From: Paenibacillus sp. sptzw28
GTDB lineage: Bacteria > Bacillota > Bacilli > Paenibacillales > Paenibacillaceae
Assembly: GCF_019550795.1 (NCBI RefSeq)
Contig: NZ_CP080545.1
Location: 5,499,501 to 5,563,500, forward strand
DNA length: 64,000 nucleotides
Direction: 5' to 3'
Made by a program: the position numbers and the translations under genes. Within the stretch, counting starts at the first letter, position 1; each line of letters opens with the position of its first letter. The notes below the pieces were generated by a model that searched no databases, was not told the origin of the DNA, and saw only the letters and a program-made list of their open reading frames with translations. This document shows positions 8,006-16,563 of the stretch, in pieces.

Positions 8006-8530
8006 TGAATTATCGCAATGGCTTTCTTGTATTTTCTCTATAATTTCACTAACACAATGTTCAATATCCTTATTCGAGCAATCAAGAGTATTATCACTAT
8101 ACTTATTGTACAGAGGAACTCTTTCCTCATAAACGTCCTTAAGGCTATTTCCTTTCTTGATTACAATGCCTCTGGTTGTTATGTTTGTTATGTTTGTTAG
8201 TCTCCTTTTAATTTCTTCATATGGCACATGTAAATAAATGATCTGTCCACCACGTTTAAGGACATTCATAGCTTTTTCTGAATATATAACACTTCCACCT
8301 GTAGATATAATGCAGTTTTTTAGTTGCAACTCAGACAAGATTTTTTCTTCGACTTCCATAAATTTTTCAATACCATCATTATCAATTATATCTTGTAACA
8401 ATCTACCTTCATGTTGTTGTATAACAATATCTGTATCCACGTAATCCATTCCTAAAGCTTTTGCAAGGATCACACCTAATGTGCTTTTACCAGCTCCGGA
8501 CATGCCTATAAGAACTATATTCATATTCAT
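7982..8530 (-). CDS. Shikimate kinase-like P-loop kinase
   Basis: The protein of about 182 residues has the shikimate kinase pattern: Walker A GMSGAGKST near the start, DTD (substrate and Mg contacts), the glycine-rich STGGS loop and a lid with RGIV. ATG 8530 is preferred because GGAAGAG lies five bases upstream; ATG 8524 and GTG 8536 are alternatives. Its 3' end runs into IS256 copy 1. Without the insertion the protein would end DNSPNG; now it ends DNSGSVKSFV, taken from the inverted repeat. The catalytic core is untouched, so activity may persist. It is not beside other aro genes, so a role outside aromatic biosynthesis is possible. Confidence 0.82.
   Translation of the reverse strand: MNMNIVLIGMSGAGKSTLGVILAKALGMDYVDTDIVIQQHEGRLLQDIIDNDGIEKFMEVEEKILSELQLKNCIISTGGSVIYSEKAMNVLKRGGQIIYLHVPYEEIKRRLTNITNITTRGIVIKKGNSLKDVYEERVPLYNKYSDNTLDCSNKDIEHCVSEIIEKIQESHCDNSGSVKSFV
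8006..8013. repeat. Target site duplication, right copy (IS256 copy 1)
   Basis: TGAATTAT directly follows the right inverted repeat and matches the copy at 6646-6653. Confidence 0.92.
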
Positions 8531-8610
8531 CCCCACTCTTCCGTTGAACTCATGCCACCCCGCATAACGTTCGTATACGTCCTACCCTCGGCGTCCACTG
8601 CTTAGTTGTT

Positions 8611-9054
8611 CTATTTGATTGGCGAATTGATTTTCTCTCCTAGTTCCTCTGCTTGCTTCAAAAAAGAATCCATACTTGCACTTATTGAGATATTTAACCC
8701 CAATCCTACGTGACGAAGTGTTTTCCGCAGCTCTTCAAAATTCTTTTTATCCTCTCCGGTTAAATCAACGAAACTATACAATTCATCACTGGGATATTGA
8801 TTTAATTTGGCGTACAAATTATTAAGAATTTCATTATCCCTTTTAGAAAATGTTCCTAATTGTTCGCCAGTAGTCATTCCAAGCCAAATTCCGTTCAATA
8901 CATCTCCTAATTCAGTTGTAACCAAGTTGGGTTCAGACCAATTACTATCACTTTGGTTGGCAATTAAACCTTCCAATTCTACTAAATTATGTTGCACTTC
9001 TTTAACAAGAATCTGCTCTTTAACAAAGTTCATCTGCTCTTTAACAGAGTTCAT
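8611..9054 (-). CDS. Hypothetical helical protein, probably the soluble part of a membrane-anchored protein
   Basis: This 147-residue protein is mostly helical and acidic, and I recognise no domain. Its N-terminus holds two seven-residue repeats, MNSVKEQ and MNFVKEQ, encoded by a 21-bp tandem duplication. A 31-residue open frame ending in a membrane helix overlaps its ATG by four bases (ATGA) directly upstream. The likeliest reading is one anchored protein (short cytoplasmic start, one membrane helix, extracytoplasmic helical domain) split by a small indel and the duplication. Translational coupling of two separate products is the alternative. Confidence 0.6.
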   Translation of the reverse strand: MNSVKEQMNFVKEQILVKEVQHNLVELEGLIANQSDSNWSEPNLVTTELGDVLNGIWLGMTTGEQLGTFSKRDNEILNNLYAKLNQYPSDELYSFVDLTGEDKKNFEELRKTLRHVGLGLNISISASMDSFLKQAEELGEKINSPIK

Positions 9055-9146
9055 CTAATGATTCCCCAAGCTACAATCACGATAAGTAATATATTCAAAC
9101 TTATTGAAATTCCGAATAACAACTTTCTTTTTTCACCCAATTTCAT
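9051..9146 (-). CDS. 31-residue single-span membrane peptide
   Basis: From ATG 9146 (AAAGGGGG just upstream) the frame encodes a basic start (MKLGEKRK) and then about 21 hydrophobic residues (LLFGISISLNILLIVIVAWG), ending IIR. Its TGA overlaps the ATG of the downstream hypothetical gene. It could be the detached anchor of that protein or a genuine small membrane protein. A further tiny frame (MKKYYS, 9174-9154) with a perfect AGGAGG lies just upstream, which suggests the original start was there and was later disrupted. Confidence 0.5.
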   Translation of the reverse strand: MKLGEKRKLLFGISISLNILLIVIVAWGIIR

Positions 9147-9321
9147 TCCCCCTTTACGAATAATACTTTTTCATCAGTACCTCCTATTTCCCACCTTAGT
9201 CCACTGCTCATTGGTTTAATCTACCAATAGACACCCGTTGAAGAAACTTCCTATAATGAGCGTGTAACCCCAGGCAATAGTCTAATGATGCAGGAACTCA
9301 TGATTCACCTTGCGAATCCTG

Positions 9322-9351
9322 AAAAAAGAAAAAGGCTGTTTTAAACAGCCC
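9322..9351 (-). terminator. Terminator hairpin, best on the minus strand
   Basis: GGCTGTTTTAAACAGCC (9334-9350) is a perfect hairpin, and on the minus strand it is followed by a T-rich run (A-rich 9322-9333 on the plus strand). It lies between a minus-strand hypothetical gene and a plus-strand lipoprotein gene whose start is 46 bp to the right. Which transcript it serves is unclear. Confidence 0.6.
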
Positions 9352-9396
9352 TCGTTTCTTATTTTCCACATGGTTTTTAACACTGGAGGATTACTC

Positions 9397-9765
9397 ATGA
9401 ATAAAATATTATTGTTTGTGTTTGTTGCCGTATTATTGACAGCTTGTGGTGATATGTCTGACAAAGAAATATCACAAGCGTTAACAAAAGAGGGTATCAA
9501 GGTCCAATATGGGGATGAGTGGACTCAAGAATATTACGACTTTGTCTTGAATGATAGAGCAAGGTTAGGTGTATATATTGAAAAAGATAAAAAGGCGCTA
9601 AATAAAAGAAAAACCCGGTTAGAACACAATGTAGAGGAAAAACAAAGTAACCGTAAGCTTTACACAGTTAATGAAAGGTATCTATTTGTGTATACCCCTC
9701 CGAAACAACCAGATGAGGAATTGGACAAAAAAGTATCTACGGTTATAACTACTTTAAATGAATAA
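9397..9765 (+). CDS. Small lipoprotein of unknown function
   Basis: This 122-residue protein has a lipoprotein signal: a Lys near the start, a hydrophobic core (ILLFVFVAVLL) and the lipobox LTAC with Cys near residue 17. It should be lipidated and held on the outer face of the membrane. The mature part is highly charged and Lys-rich (EKDKKALNKRKTRLEHN) and I recognise no family. ATG 9397 follows CTGGAGGA by seven bases. The upstream extension to 9310 overlaps the hairpin and is unlikely to be translated. It appears to be a single-gene unit. Confidence 0.75.
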   Translation: MNKILLFVFVAVLLTACGDMSDKEISQALTKEGIKVQYGDEWTQEYYDFVLNDRARLGVYIEKDKKALNKRKTRLEHNVEEKQSNRKLYTVNERYLFVYTPPKQPDEELDKKVSTVITTLNE

Positions 9766-9813
9766 TGTTTCCACACTTTCACATTTATCCTTCAAACAGT
9801 AGGTATGACTGGA

Positions 9814-10305
9814 CTATTCTCTCGGCAGCTTAGAAATCCAAGTCATTATTGTTAAAAGATGCTCTGCGTAATGCTGATAAGTATTGTTTCCGAGCGCTCC
9901 ATCAACCGTGTCCCCAAGCAACCGGGTGAATTCCCCAAATGGATCAAATTCAGATTCCGGCAATTCCTCTACGACCATAACAATCTGCCTAAAGGAGGCA
10001 TCCCATGCCTGAATGATTTGGTCAAGAGATTGGTCACGTCGAACTGCAACAGCCTGCTCGTTGAAAATATTTATGTCGGTATCCTCAGGCTCGTAGTGCT
10101 TTCCTGCAAGCGCATAACGAATTTCAGTCAAGGCGAACTGTTCATGAGCAATAAAATGCGAGATAACCTCTTTTATGCTCCACTTACCGTTCACGCCTGA
10201 TGTTTCCATCTGCTCGGGCGTAAGCCGCTTGATACCTTCATTAAAATCTTCATATCCATTATGAAGCCGACGCAAAAGTTCACCCTTACCCACAAAGTCA
10301 TCCAT
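9814..10305 (-). CDS. DinB-like four-helix protein (ClbS/DfsB type)
   Basis: This 163-residue protein has the pattern of the DinB/YfiT-like four-helix bundle fold: GKWSIKEVISHFIAHEQ with its conserved His after the first helices, and a second His in YQHYAEHLLTIMTWI. These histidines usually bind a divalent metal. Within the superfamily the sequence resembles the ClbS/DfsB (DUF1706) branch, whose members include colibactin resistance proteins; the actual substrate here is unknown. ATG 10305 follows GGGGGATT by about four bases. The gene is monocistronic and convergent with the lipoprotein gene. Confidence 0.78.
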   Translation of the reverse strand: MDDFVGKGELLRRLHNGYEDFNEGIKRLTPEQMETSGVNGKWSIKEVISHFIAHEQFALTEIRYALAGKHYEPEDTDINIFNEQAVAVRRDQSLDQIIQAWDASFRQIVMVVEELPESEFDPFGEFTRLLGDTVDGALGNNTYQHYAEHLLTIMTWISKLPRE

Positions 10306-10392
10306 TACAATCCCCCCAATAGATTGCTCAACGCTCTACGTCAATACCTACTCTAATTGTAACGTACTTCTATTGGGGGAGAACTATTATAT

Positions 10393-11055
10393 TTAATCAA
10401 CCCATTGGACAACTTGATCGATTGGACGTCTTGTCTTGGGACGTGGCTCCTGCAAACGATAACCAAATGCAACCATACATGAGACACCCAGACGGTTCAG
10501 ATCGATCAGGCCGTTCTCGGCCAAAATCCGCTCTAGACCTTCCTTGTTGAACCCTTCGATCGGACAGGAGTCAATGCCGATCTGCGCGGCTGCGGTCATC
10601 ATGTTGCCCAGTGCAATGTAGGTCTGTCTGCTCGCCCACTCAAACATCGCCCTCTCATTGTCGATGAGCGCAAAATCTGTTTGCAGAAAATTGTTGTAAA
10701 AGGCGGTTAGGTACTTGACCGTTTCTTCCGGCATACCTTTCACATTGTTCATAATCATCCGGGTGTATTCGGAATCGGCCACCATCTCCGATTTCTTCCT
10801 CGACAGCATAATGATGTAGTGGCTGCAGGTCGGGAGCTGCTTTCTTGCTCCCTCGGCGTAAGGAATCAACTGCTCGCGGAGCTGAGGATTTTGAAGCACG
10901 ATGAACTGCCAGGGCTCAAAGCCGAACGAACTGGGCGACAGCCTTCCGGTTTCAAGAATAAATTCGAAATCGTCATCGCTTATTTTTTTGGTACTGTCAA
11001 ATTCTTTACACGCGTGTCTGAATCGGTAGGCCGCCAATATTTGTTCTTTGTCCAT
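10393..11055 (-). CDS. Nitroreductase-family NAD(P)H-dependent oxidoreductase
   Basis: This protein of about 220 residues has the nitroreductase fold signatures: an N-terminal YRFRHACKEFD (FMN phosphate contacts), LSPSSFGFEPWQFIVL (FMN site), a middle ASRQTYIALGNMMTAAAQIG helix and GIDSCPIEGFN, ending in the RPKTRRP region that closes over FMN. Such FMN dimers reduce quinones, nitroaromatics or similar acceptors; the physiological substrate is not readable. ATG 11055 follows GAGGAGTG by six bases and is preferred to an in-frame ATG 15 bases upstream. It stands alone on the minus strand. Confidence 0.9.
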   Translation of the reverse strand: MDKEQILAAYRFRHACKEFDSTKKISDDDFEFILETGRLSPSSFGFEPWQFIVLQNPQLREQLIPYAEGARKQLPTCSHYIIMLSRKKSEMVADSEYTRMIMNNVKGMPEETVKYLTAFYNNFLQTDFALIDNERAMFEWASRQTYIALGNMMTAAAQIGIDSCPIEGFNKEGLERILAENGLIDLNRLGVSCMVAFGYRLQEPRPKTRRPIDQVVQWVD

Positions 11056-11292
11056 TTTCCCACTCCTCATTTTTATAGCCCGATGAACGGCAATTTTATT
11101 TCCATATTCAAGTATATTCTATATACTTTAGATTAGTAAGTAAATGCGCACCACTGAATCAATATATTAATTTCACTAAATAATTGCACAAAAGCAACCT
11201 AACAGAACTGGACAAGAACTTATACCCGTAGCCGGAAGCGCAATGAGTTTTGATTAATAAATTACATTTTTTCATCGGCGGAGGTGGTTCAG

Positions 11293-11451
11293 GTGCATTT
11301 TATAATCGTTATTTTACTTCTAATAATTATTATAATCCTTCTTAGAATTAACTCAAAATTACCTGGGCGTGATTTGGTAAAGGAAGCCACGGATAGGTAC
11401 TTCAAACAAAAGGAGGAAGAAATGAAGAAGGAACAACAAGGAGAATTATGA
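11293..11451 (+). CDS. Small single-span membrane protein
   Basis: GTG 11293, with GGAGGTGG about seven bases upstream, opens a 52-residue frame: MH followed by about 16 hydrophobic residues (FIIVILLLIIIIILL), then a charged tail rich in Lys and Glu (FKQKEEEMKKEQQGEL). The layout is that of a one-span membrane protein with a cytoplasmic helical tail. I recognise no family. The TGA overlaps the ATG of a short downstream frame that leads into a broken gene. Confidence 0.55.
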   Translation: MHFIIVILLLIIIIILLRINSKLPGRDLVKEATDRYFKQKEEEMKKEQQGEL

Positions 11452-11540
11452 CGCTAACGAAGAACGACAATTCAGTGCATATCCCAGGGCAGGATTGCGC
11501 GGCAGTTGAGGGGAGTAGACTTTGGAAAAGCAATGGACCT

Positions 11541-11948
11541 ATGAATTCCAATAAAAACGAAAAAAGCGAGGATTCTACTAAGTCTGGCGATGACCCTGTT
11601 TGTACTTTTCATGCTATGGTTTTTTAGAATACCCATCGCCGCGACTGACATTACGGAAAATGAAGTAAAGGTATCAGGAAACACCTTGATTTCCATGGTA
11701 CATTTAAAGATGAGATTACTCGTTATAAAGGTTACTCTTTACGGACCAATAGTTCAGGTGAAGTAATAATTAAATTATATGGTGGTTTTATTGGCGGCTC
11801 GCGAGACATACATATCGAGACCAAGGCTCTGAAGAACATCCGAACGGTTTACTTATATACGTCAAGAGAAGTTAGGGCTAATAAAATATGGCACTTCGGC
11901 GATCCCGAGGGAAATATTCATTCCATCTTTGCGATGAATCCTTCGTAA
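11541..11948 (+). pseudogene. Frameshifted gene for a membrane-anchored protein of unknown function
   Basis: Pieces in different frames make one plausible protein. A basic start and membrane helix come first (KTKKARILLSLAMTLFVLFM), then IPIAATDITENEVKVSGNT. After a frame change near 11680-11690 comes DFHGTFKDEITRYKGYSL and a beta-rich, charged part ending EGNIHSIFAMNPS at TAA 11946-11948. The start codon (ATG 11541) is also out of frame with the helix by one base. At least two indels are therefore present. I recognise no family. Confidence 0.6.
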
Positions 11949-12031
11949 AGTTGCTATAAGGGGATCCGACTCCTGATCCCCACACTGCCAGTGGAGAGAT
12001 GGGGATTTGTACGTAAAGGGAATAGCGGAAG

Positions 12032-12056
12032 AAAGCCTTGTGGGATAAGGCTTTTT
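12032..12056 (+). terminator. Terminator after the broken membrane-protein gene
   Basis: AAAGCCTT (12032-12039) pairs with AAGGCTTT (12047-12054) around a seven-base loop and runs into TTTTT. Confidence 0.75.
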
Positions 12057-12102
12057 CTATTTTGAATTTCTACGTTCGAATGTGCCGCGGCGCTCGAAAA
12101 TG

Positions 12103-12127
12103 AAAAGGTGTGACCAAAACGCCTTTT
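12103..12127 (-). terminator. Terminator of the defence operon
   Basis: AAAAGGTGT (12103-12111) and ACGCCTTTT (12119-12127) pair in 8 of 9 positions, with U-rich tails on both sides. It lies 11 bp beyond the stop of the last minus-strand gene of the operon and may work in both directions. Confidence 0.65.
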
Positions 12128-12138
12128 TAATTGCTCAC

Positions 12139-12888
12139 TTATCTAGCAAAAATTCTTTTGATTTTTTTCTTCAAGTTCTTTGAAATTCTACTTTTTCTTC
12201 TATTTTTCTTTATCAGCATTTCTTTAAACATCATCATTATCCCAAAAAAAGTGATTGACACAAGAACTAATAAAAGCGCATAAGTGATGTTCCACCATTG
12301 GGGCACCCATTCAAGAGGAACAATTAAACGTGCAATGGTAAAATAAAAAATAACCGCACTTATCCAAAATACAAATACTGACAAGTGGTAAACAATTTTA
12401 AATATACTTGATAGTACAACAAAGAAGGGATTGTTAAATGTATCACTGATAAATTGCTTGTGATCCTCATAAATAGTATCATGAGCATTCCAGTATTCAT
12501 CTTCAATCATAGGGTAAAGCCCATTTATTTTCTCTAACAGTTCCAGTTCATTGACTCTACTCTCCTCTTCTTTGTACTTAAAGTAAACTCTCCTAAGATT
12601 ATGAAAGTAGTCCAATATAAACGATGAAGCTATTAATCGAATTTTTGAATCCTTACCCGCATACTCCTGAACAAAAGTATCAATCAACTTTAATTTCTCG
12701 CTCTTCTCTTCAGTTGCTACAATAAGTGACAATTGCTCAAACATTGGGGAATAGATTTCGTTGTAGCTTGAACTTAACTCTTTTAGAAATGCTTCTCTTT
12801 TTTTGGAACGATGATTAAATTGATAACCTATATATGCCGTCACCAATGCAATAATGATGACTGACAAATCAACACCCCAAATTTTCAT
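12139..12888 (-). CDS. Membrane protein encoded at the end of the defence operon
   Basis: This 249-residue protein starts with a membrane helix (about residues 6-24: VDLSVIIIALVTAYIGYQF). A soluble helical, charged region follows, then two closely spaced membrane helices in the last third (VYHLSVFVFWISAVIFYFTI and ITYALLLVLVSITFFGIMMM). It ends in a very basic tail of Lys and Arg. ATG 12888 follows TTGGAG by six bases and lies two bases after the UvrD-like stop, so translation is coupled. I recognise no family. Membrane proteins at the end of nuclease/helicase defence operons can act as effectors, but nothing in the sequence proves that here. Confidence 0.72.
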   Translation of the reverse strand: MKIWGVDLSVIIIALVTAYIGYQFNHRSKKREAFLKELSSSYNEIYSPMFEQLSLIVATEEKSEKLKLIDTFVQEYAGKDSKIRLIASSFILDYFHNLRRVYFKYKEEESRVNELELLEKINGLYPMIEDEYWNAHDTIYEDHKQFISDTFNNPFFVVLSSIFKIVYHLSVFVFWISAVIFYFTIARLIVPLEWVPQWWNITYALLLVLVSITFFGIMMMFKEMLIKKNRRKSRISKNLKKKIKRIFAR

Positions 12889-12890
12889 TA

Positions 12891-14834
12891 TTAACTCCAA
12901 TCTGCCGCCGAATTTATTTCTGCAATGTGTCTAACATCAACATTTGCATTCTGTAATATTTGATATAGTGAAGAAATGTTTTGATTGAATTGAGGTCGCA
13001 GTTGAACATCCCCAAAACGCAGTATTTCTCTTGAAGCACTAAAGGTAAAAAAACATTGTTGCTTTGCTCTGGACAATACAACAAAGAATGCACACATATC
13101 GGCTGCTCGATGTGTTTGAAAACTCCAAAATGCATCGTCTTCTAACCCCAGAAATATTACAGTATCATATTCTAATCCCTTGCTCTTATGGATTGTCATT
13201 ATAGGTACACTAAACAACCCTACAAAATCAGATATAGCGTCACCCCAGTTTAAATATTTTAAATAAGCTGTCGTAAGTTTCCCAATTGTATTATCGATTA
13301 ATTCTGTGAAGAATACACCACTAGCATACTTAGGGTACAGACGAAAATACTTTTCCGTCTCTATAAAGGAAAAAATACCCTTAATAATTCTTTCAATCTT
13401 TTTTTTACAGTTATTTTCGTCATTGGCCACTTGAAGGAATTCAAGTCTTATCTGTTGGATAAGTTCATCTAGTTCCGATTCCTTTATTAATATTTTTGCA
13501 TGATCATGCTCTGGATCAAAACCTTGTATAAAAGACAAAATTTCTGATATTCGTACCCATGAATCGTGGTTCGTTCCTGTTGTAGCTAGTGCAAGAAAAT
13601 CAATAACTAGCTGTACGCATTCTTCTGCAAGCAAATCTTGATATTCTTTTTCAATTCGAGTCTGAACGCCGTGCTTTCCTAACTCCTCAATTACATTCCG
13701 GGCATAGATATGTTCTTGTTGCTTTACAATTATACAAATCTCTCGCGGAGTAACATTTTCTTGCCGGATTCTTTTTGCTATATTTGATGCTACATAAATA
13801 GCTTCGTCTAAATGAGTCTGAAAATCCCAAACCTCGCACATCCCCTCTAGATCACGATGTTTGCTGGAAACCGTGGCATCCGTAGCATTTTCATTTATAA
13901 TCTTTGCCATAACATTTTGAATTTCGATTAATCTTGGAGCAGACCTATGATTATGTGTTAACTCTATTTGAATGGCATTAAAATCATATTTAAACTGTTC
14001 AAAAGAATCGGAAAGTGCGCCGGCCCACCCCATGATTCTCTGTTTATCATCCCCTACACTCGATAATATTGTCGAAGATTCTAAGAAAATTGTTTTTACT
14101 AATTCATATTGAAGATAAGTCGTGTCTTGAAATTCATCCAAAAAAACGTGACTATATGTAACCTGAAGCGCCTTTTTGATCAATGGATTTAGTTTGAGCA
14201 AATAATCAGCAAGTTTTGAAATCATAGGAAACGTCAACGAACTTGGAAACCCATTCCTTCCATGAATCATAACATTCCAAAGTCTTACCAAAATCCACGT
14301 ATAGATATCTTCTCCATTATCATAGATTGGAAGAACGTCCTCGGTTAAGCGTCTGTATAAAAGATTAAAGTTAATCTCGTGCTGCCAATTAGGCTGATTA
14401 GGATGGCGCTCAATGATATAACCAGTAGCTATTTCTCGAATATCCCTATTTGAAATTACAATATTATAGTGTTTTGTTGGACGATAAGCATCTGGTAGAC
14501 CTAATCTAAAGTGATCTAATAATTGTTTAGAAAACGAATCAAACGTCCTTGATTCGAACCTTGCAGCTAGTTCTTTTCCGCACCGCAATTCTACCCTTTT
14601 TTTTAAGTTTTCCGCCGCGTCTTTCTTAAAACTAATAGCCAAGATTTTTTGCGGATTTGGGCATAAATTTGTTTGTAATAAAAAGCAAGCACGTTGTGCT
14701 AACAGCTCAGTTTTCCCCGCTCCTGGCCCTGCTAAAATAAGATTATTAAGTTCAGATTTAACTGCAATCTCTGCTGCTGGTTCTAGTGTAATTCCTTCAG
14801 ATGGACTCCAGTTATCTAGTTTAATATATGACAT
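12891..14834 (-). CDS. UvrD/PcrA-like superfamily 1 helicase (GajB-like)
   Basis: This 647-residue protein has a full set of SF1 motifs: Walker A GPGAGKTEL (about residue 38), the Ia-like SFKKDAAENL, Walker B FLDEFQD, VGDDKQRIMGWAG (motif III), NHRSAPRL (motif IV), MTIHKSKGLEYDTVIFLG (motif V) and LSRAKQQCFF (motif VI). It starts four bases after the OLD-family nuclease gene. OLD nuclease plus UvrD-like helicase is the defining pair of Gabija antiphage systems, in which the helicase senses or processes DNA ends. Known GajB proteins are nearer 500 residues, so this one is longer. A housekeeping PcrA is unlikely given the context. Confidence 0.88.
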   Translation of the reverse strand: MSYIKLDNWSPSEGITLEPAAEIAVKSELNNLILAGPGAGKTELLAQRACFLLQTNLCPNPQKILAISFKKDAAENLKKRVELRCGKELAARFESRTFDSFSKQLLDHFRLGLPDAYRPTKHYNIVISNRDIREIATGYIIERHPNQPNWQHEINFNLLYRRLTEDVLPIYDNGEDIYTWILVRLWNVMIHGRNGFPSSLTFPMISKLADYLLKLNPLIKKALQVTYSHVFLDEFQDTTYLQYELVKTIFLESSTILSSVGDDKQRIMGWAGALSDSFEQFKYDFNAIQIELTHNHRSAPRLIEIQNVMAKIINENATDATVSSKHRDLEGMCEVWDFQTHLDEAIYVASNIAKRIRQENVTPREICIIVKQQEHIYARNVIEELGKHGVQTRIEKEYQDLLAEECVQLVIDFLALATTGTNHDSWVRISEILSFIQGFDPEHDHAKILIKESELDELIQQIRLEFLQVANDENNCKKKIERIIKGIFSFIETEKYFRLYPKYASGVFFTELIDNTIGKLTTAYLKYLNWGDAISDFVGLFSVPIMTIHKSKGLEYDTVIFLGLEDDAFWSFQTHRAADMCAFFVVLSRAKQQCFFTFSASREILRFGDVQLRPQFNQNISSLYQILQNANVDVRHIAEINSAADWS

Positions 14835-14838
14835 GGTC

Positions 14839-16563
14839 TTAAACTTCCTTTTGGAGTATTTCTTTTACTCTCGTAACTAACCTACAAAAATTATCAGGAA
14901 TGAACATTATTAAATCATCATCGTCCAATTCTATCAGAGCTTCAATGTGTGTGCTCGGTTTACTTCGCCCAAGAAATAGCGTATTGTACCAAACCATAAG
15001 TTCATGTTGTTCTTCTGTATATGTATAACCTGTTGCCTTCTCATTCTTTAATGCCGCAATAATGCCGCCTTTAATTTTATCTGCATATTTATCTGGATGC
15101 TGGGTACGATCAGGAATGCTGGGCCCTCTAGGTACTGTTTCCTTATAGGCATAAGGAAATGTTTCGAGCATAAGAAAATCTAAGTCTAAAGGTGCTGAGT
15201 AGAAGACATTATATTTATCTTCCATCAGTCTATGAAGCCATAATTTATTCATCGAATTTTCTACCCAATCAGGAGTCATTGAATATTCATCCATTTCTTC
15301 TATTTGGTCATCAGAAAGGATTTCTTCTCTTTGTCCATACCAAACTTTTAATAATTCTTCGCGGCTGCGACCGTTGAGTAATAACTGTTTAATTGCATAC
15401 TTAATTCTGCTCCAACCGCCACCGCCTCGTTCACGATCTAAATCTAATAAGGTGATATGTGGAATACTCAGCTCATTAAGTAATTTCCACATATGGTTAA
15501 CATGTCTCCCCCCCAGAGGGACAATCGATATTCCATTATCATCAGGATGTATTCCATTAGCTGTAAGTATTCTGGGAATTACGATCTCTTCTGAATCCCC
15601 CTCACCCAAAATTACCAATCTTGAAAAATAAATTTCAGGGTATGCCCTTACAGCTTCCTTAATGTATGTATAAGCATCTGATGTCTTACTAGGCAAAATC
15701 ACTTTCTTTACTATTGTTGTACAACTCATCTGATCAATTCTCAAGTGAGTTAATTTTTCTGGATCGATCCGTTTAATAATTGAAGCGCTGTGTGAAGTTA
15801 AAACAACCTGAGCATTTGACTTATTAGAAATATCCCTTAGGTTCTCCATTATTCGTCCCAGAAGATGAGGAGATATGTGATTCTCCGGCTCTTCTACTGC
15901 GAGAACAGTAAGAGAAGCACCCGATTTCCCAGTAACTTTTATTTCTGCTTCAAGTAAGGACGACACCAACGAAAGATAAAATAGAGATCGAAGGCCATCC
16001 CCCAGTTTTTCTACGCTATATTCGCCTAGATCATGTGTTGGAGAAAAAGACACTTCAATTTTCTTAAGAATAGAAGCCAATGTAGAACTGCTAAATTGTA
16101 ATTTTGCATCTTGATAACGAGCATCCTTGTGGTATTTTTTCCATTCCTCTCCGATGACACTTCTTATTTGCGAAACCCCATCAATGCCGTCAAATAATTC
16201 ATTTACAGGTTCCATTTTTGTTTTAATGGAGTCATTTATGTCTTCCGGCCAAGAAATATTATTCAAAATCCTCCAAAGTATTGTGCCCGATGCATTTCTT
16301 AGTTGCGCAGATGGCTCTCTTACTGCAGGAACATATATGACTTGTATTGTTGATCGTTGATGAGGAGTAACTGGAATTAGATCCTCTTCTGTTTCATCAA
16401 TACCTTCAGCTACAGTAACAAAATATAACTTCTGTTCGATTTCGCCTTCAGGAGTATTATCAGCAGTCCACTTTGCAATTAATCTAACACGTAGATAAGG
16501 TGCTTCAGCAGTAGCACGAACAACGAGTTGATTTATAAATGGAGGAATACTAGCTCGGCTCAA
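14839..16563 (-). pseudogene. OLD-family ATPase/TOPRIM nuclease (GajA-like), C-terminal part separated by IS256
   Basis: This 571-codon section carries the second half of the ABC-type ATPase, with VEEPENHISPHLL (signature and Walker B region) and LTSHSASIIKRI (switch His). The TOPRIM nuclease domain follows: VILGEGDSEEIVIPRIL with its metal-binding Glu, then TLLDLDRERGGGGW with the DxD pair. All nuclease residues I can identify are intact. It lacks its own start because IS256 copy 2 sits upstream. Removing the element and one target duplication joins it in frame to the section at 17915-18210, giving about 670 residues. The UvrD-like gene follows by four bases. Confidence 0.88.
16556..16563. 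repeat. Target site duplication, left copy (IS256 copy 2)
   Basis: CGGCTCAA at 16556-16563 recurs at 17915-17922, flanking the second IS256 copy. It lies inside the OLD-family coding sequence. Confidence 0.92.

Noticed and set aside
7982..8530. Calling the kinase gene aroK
   Set aside because: The fold matches shikimate kinase, but the gene lies in a mobile region away from other aro genes, so the symbol is withheld.
12891..14834. Reading the UvrD-like gene as the housekeeping helicase PcrA
   Set aside because: It is shorter than PcrA, is divergent in motif III, and starts four bases after an OLD/TOPRIM nuclease gene, which fits a Gabija partner much better.
14839..16563. Treating the 574-codon frame starting MSRASIPP as a complete gene
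   Set aside because: Its apparent start is a TTG inside the target duplication; the Walker A half lies on the other side of the IS256 copy and joins in frame.
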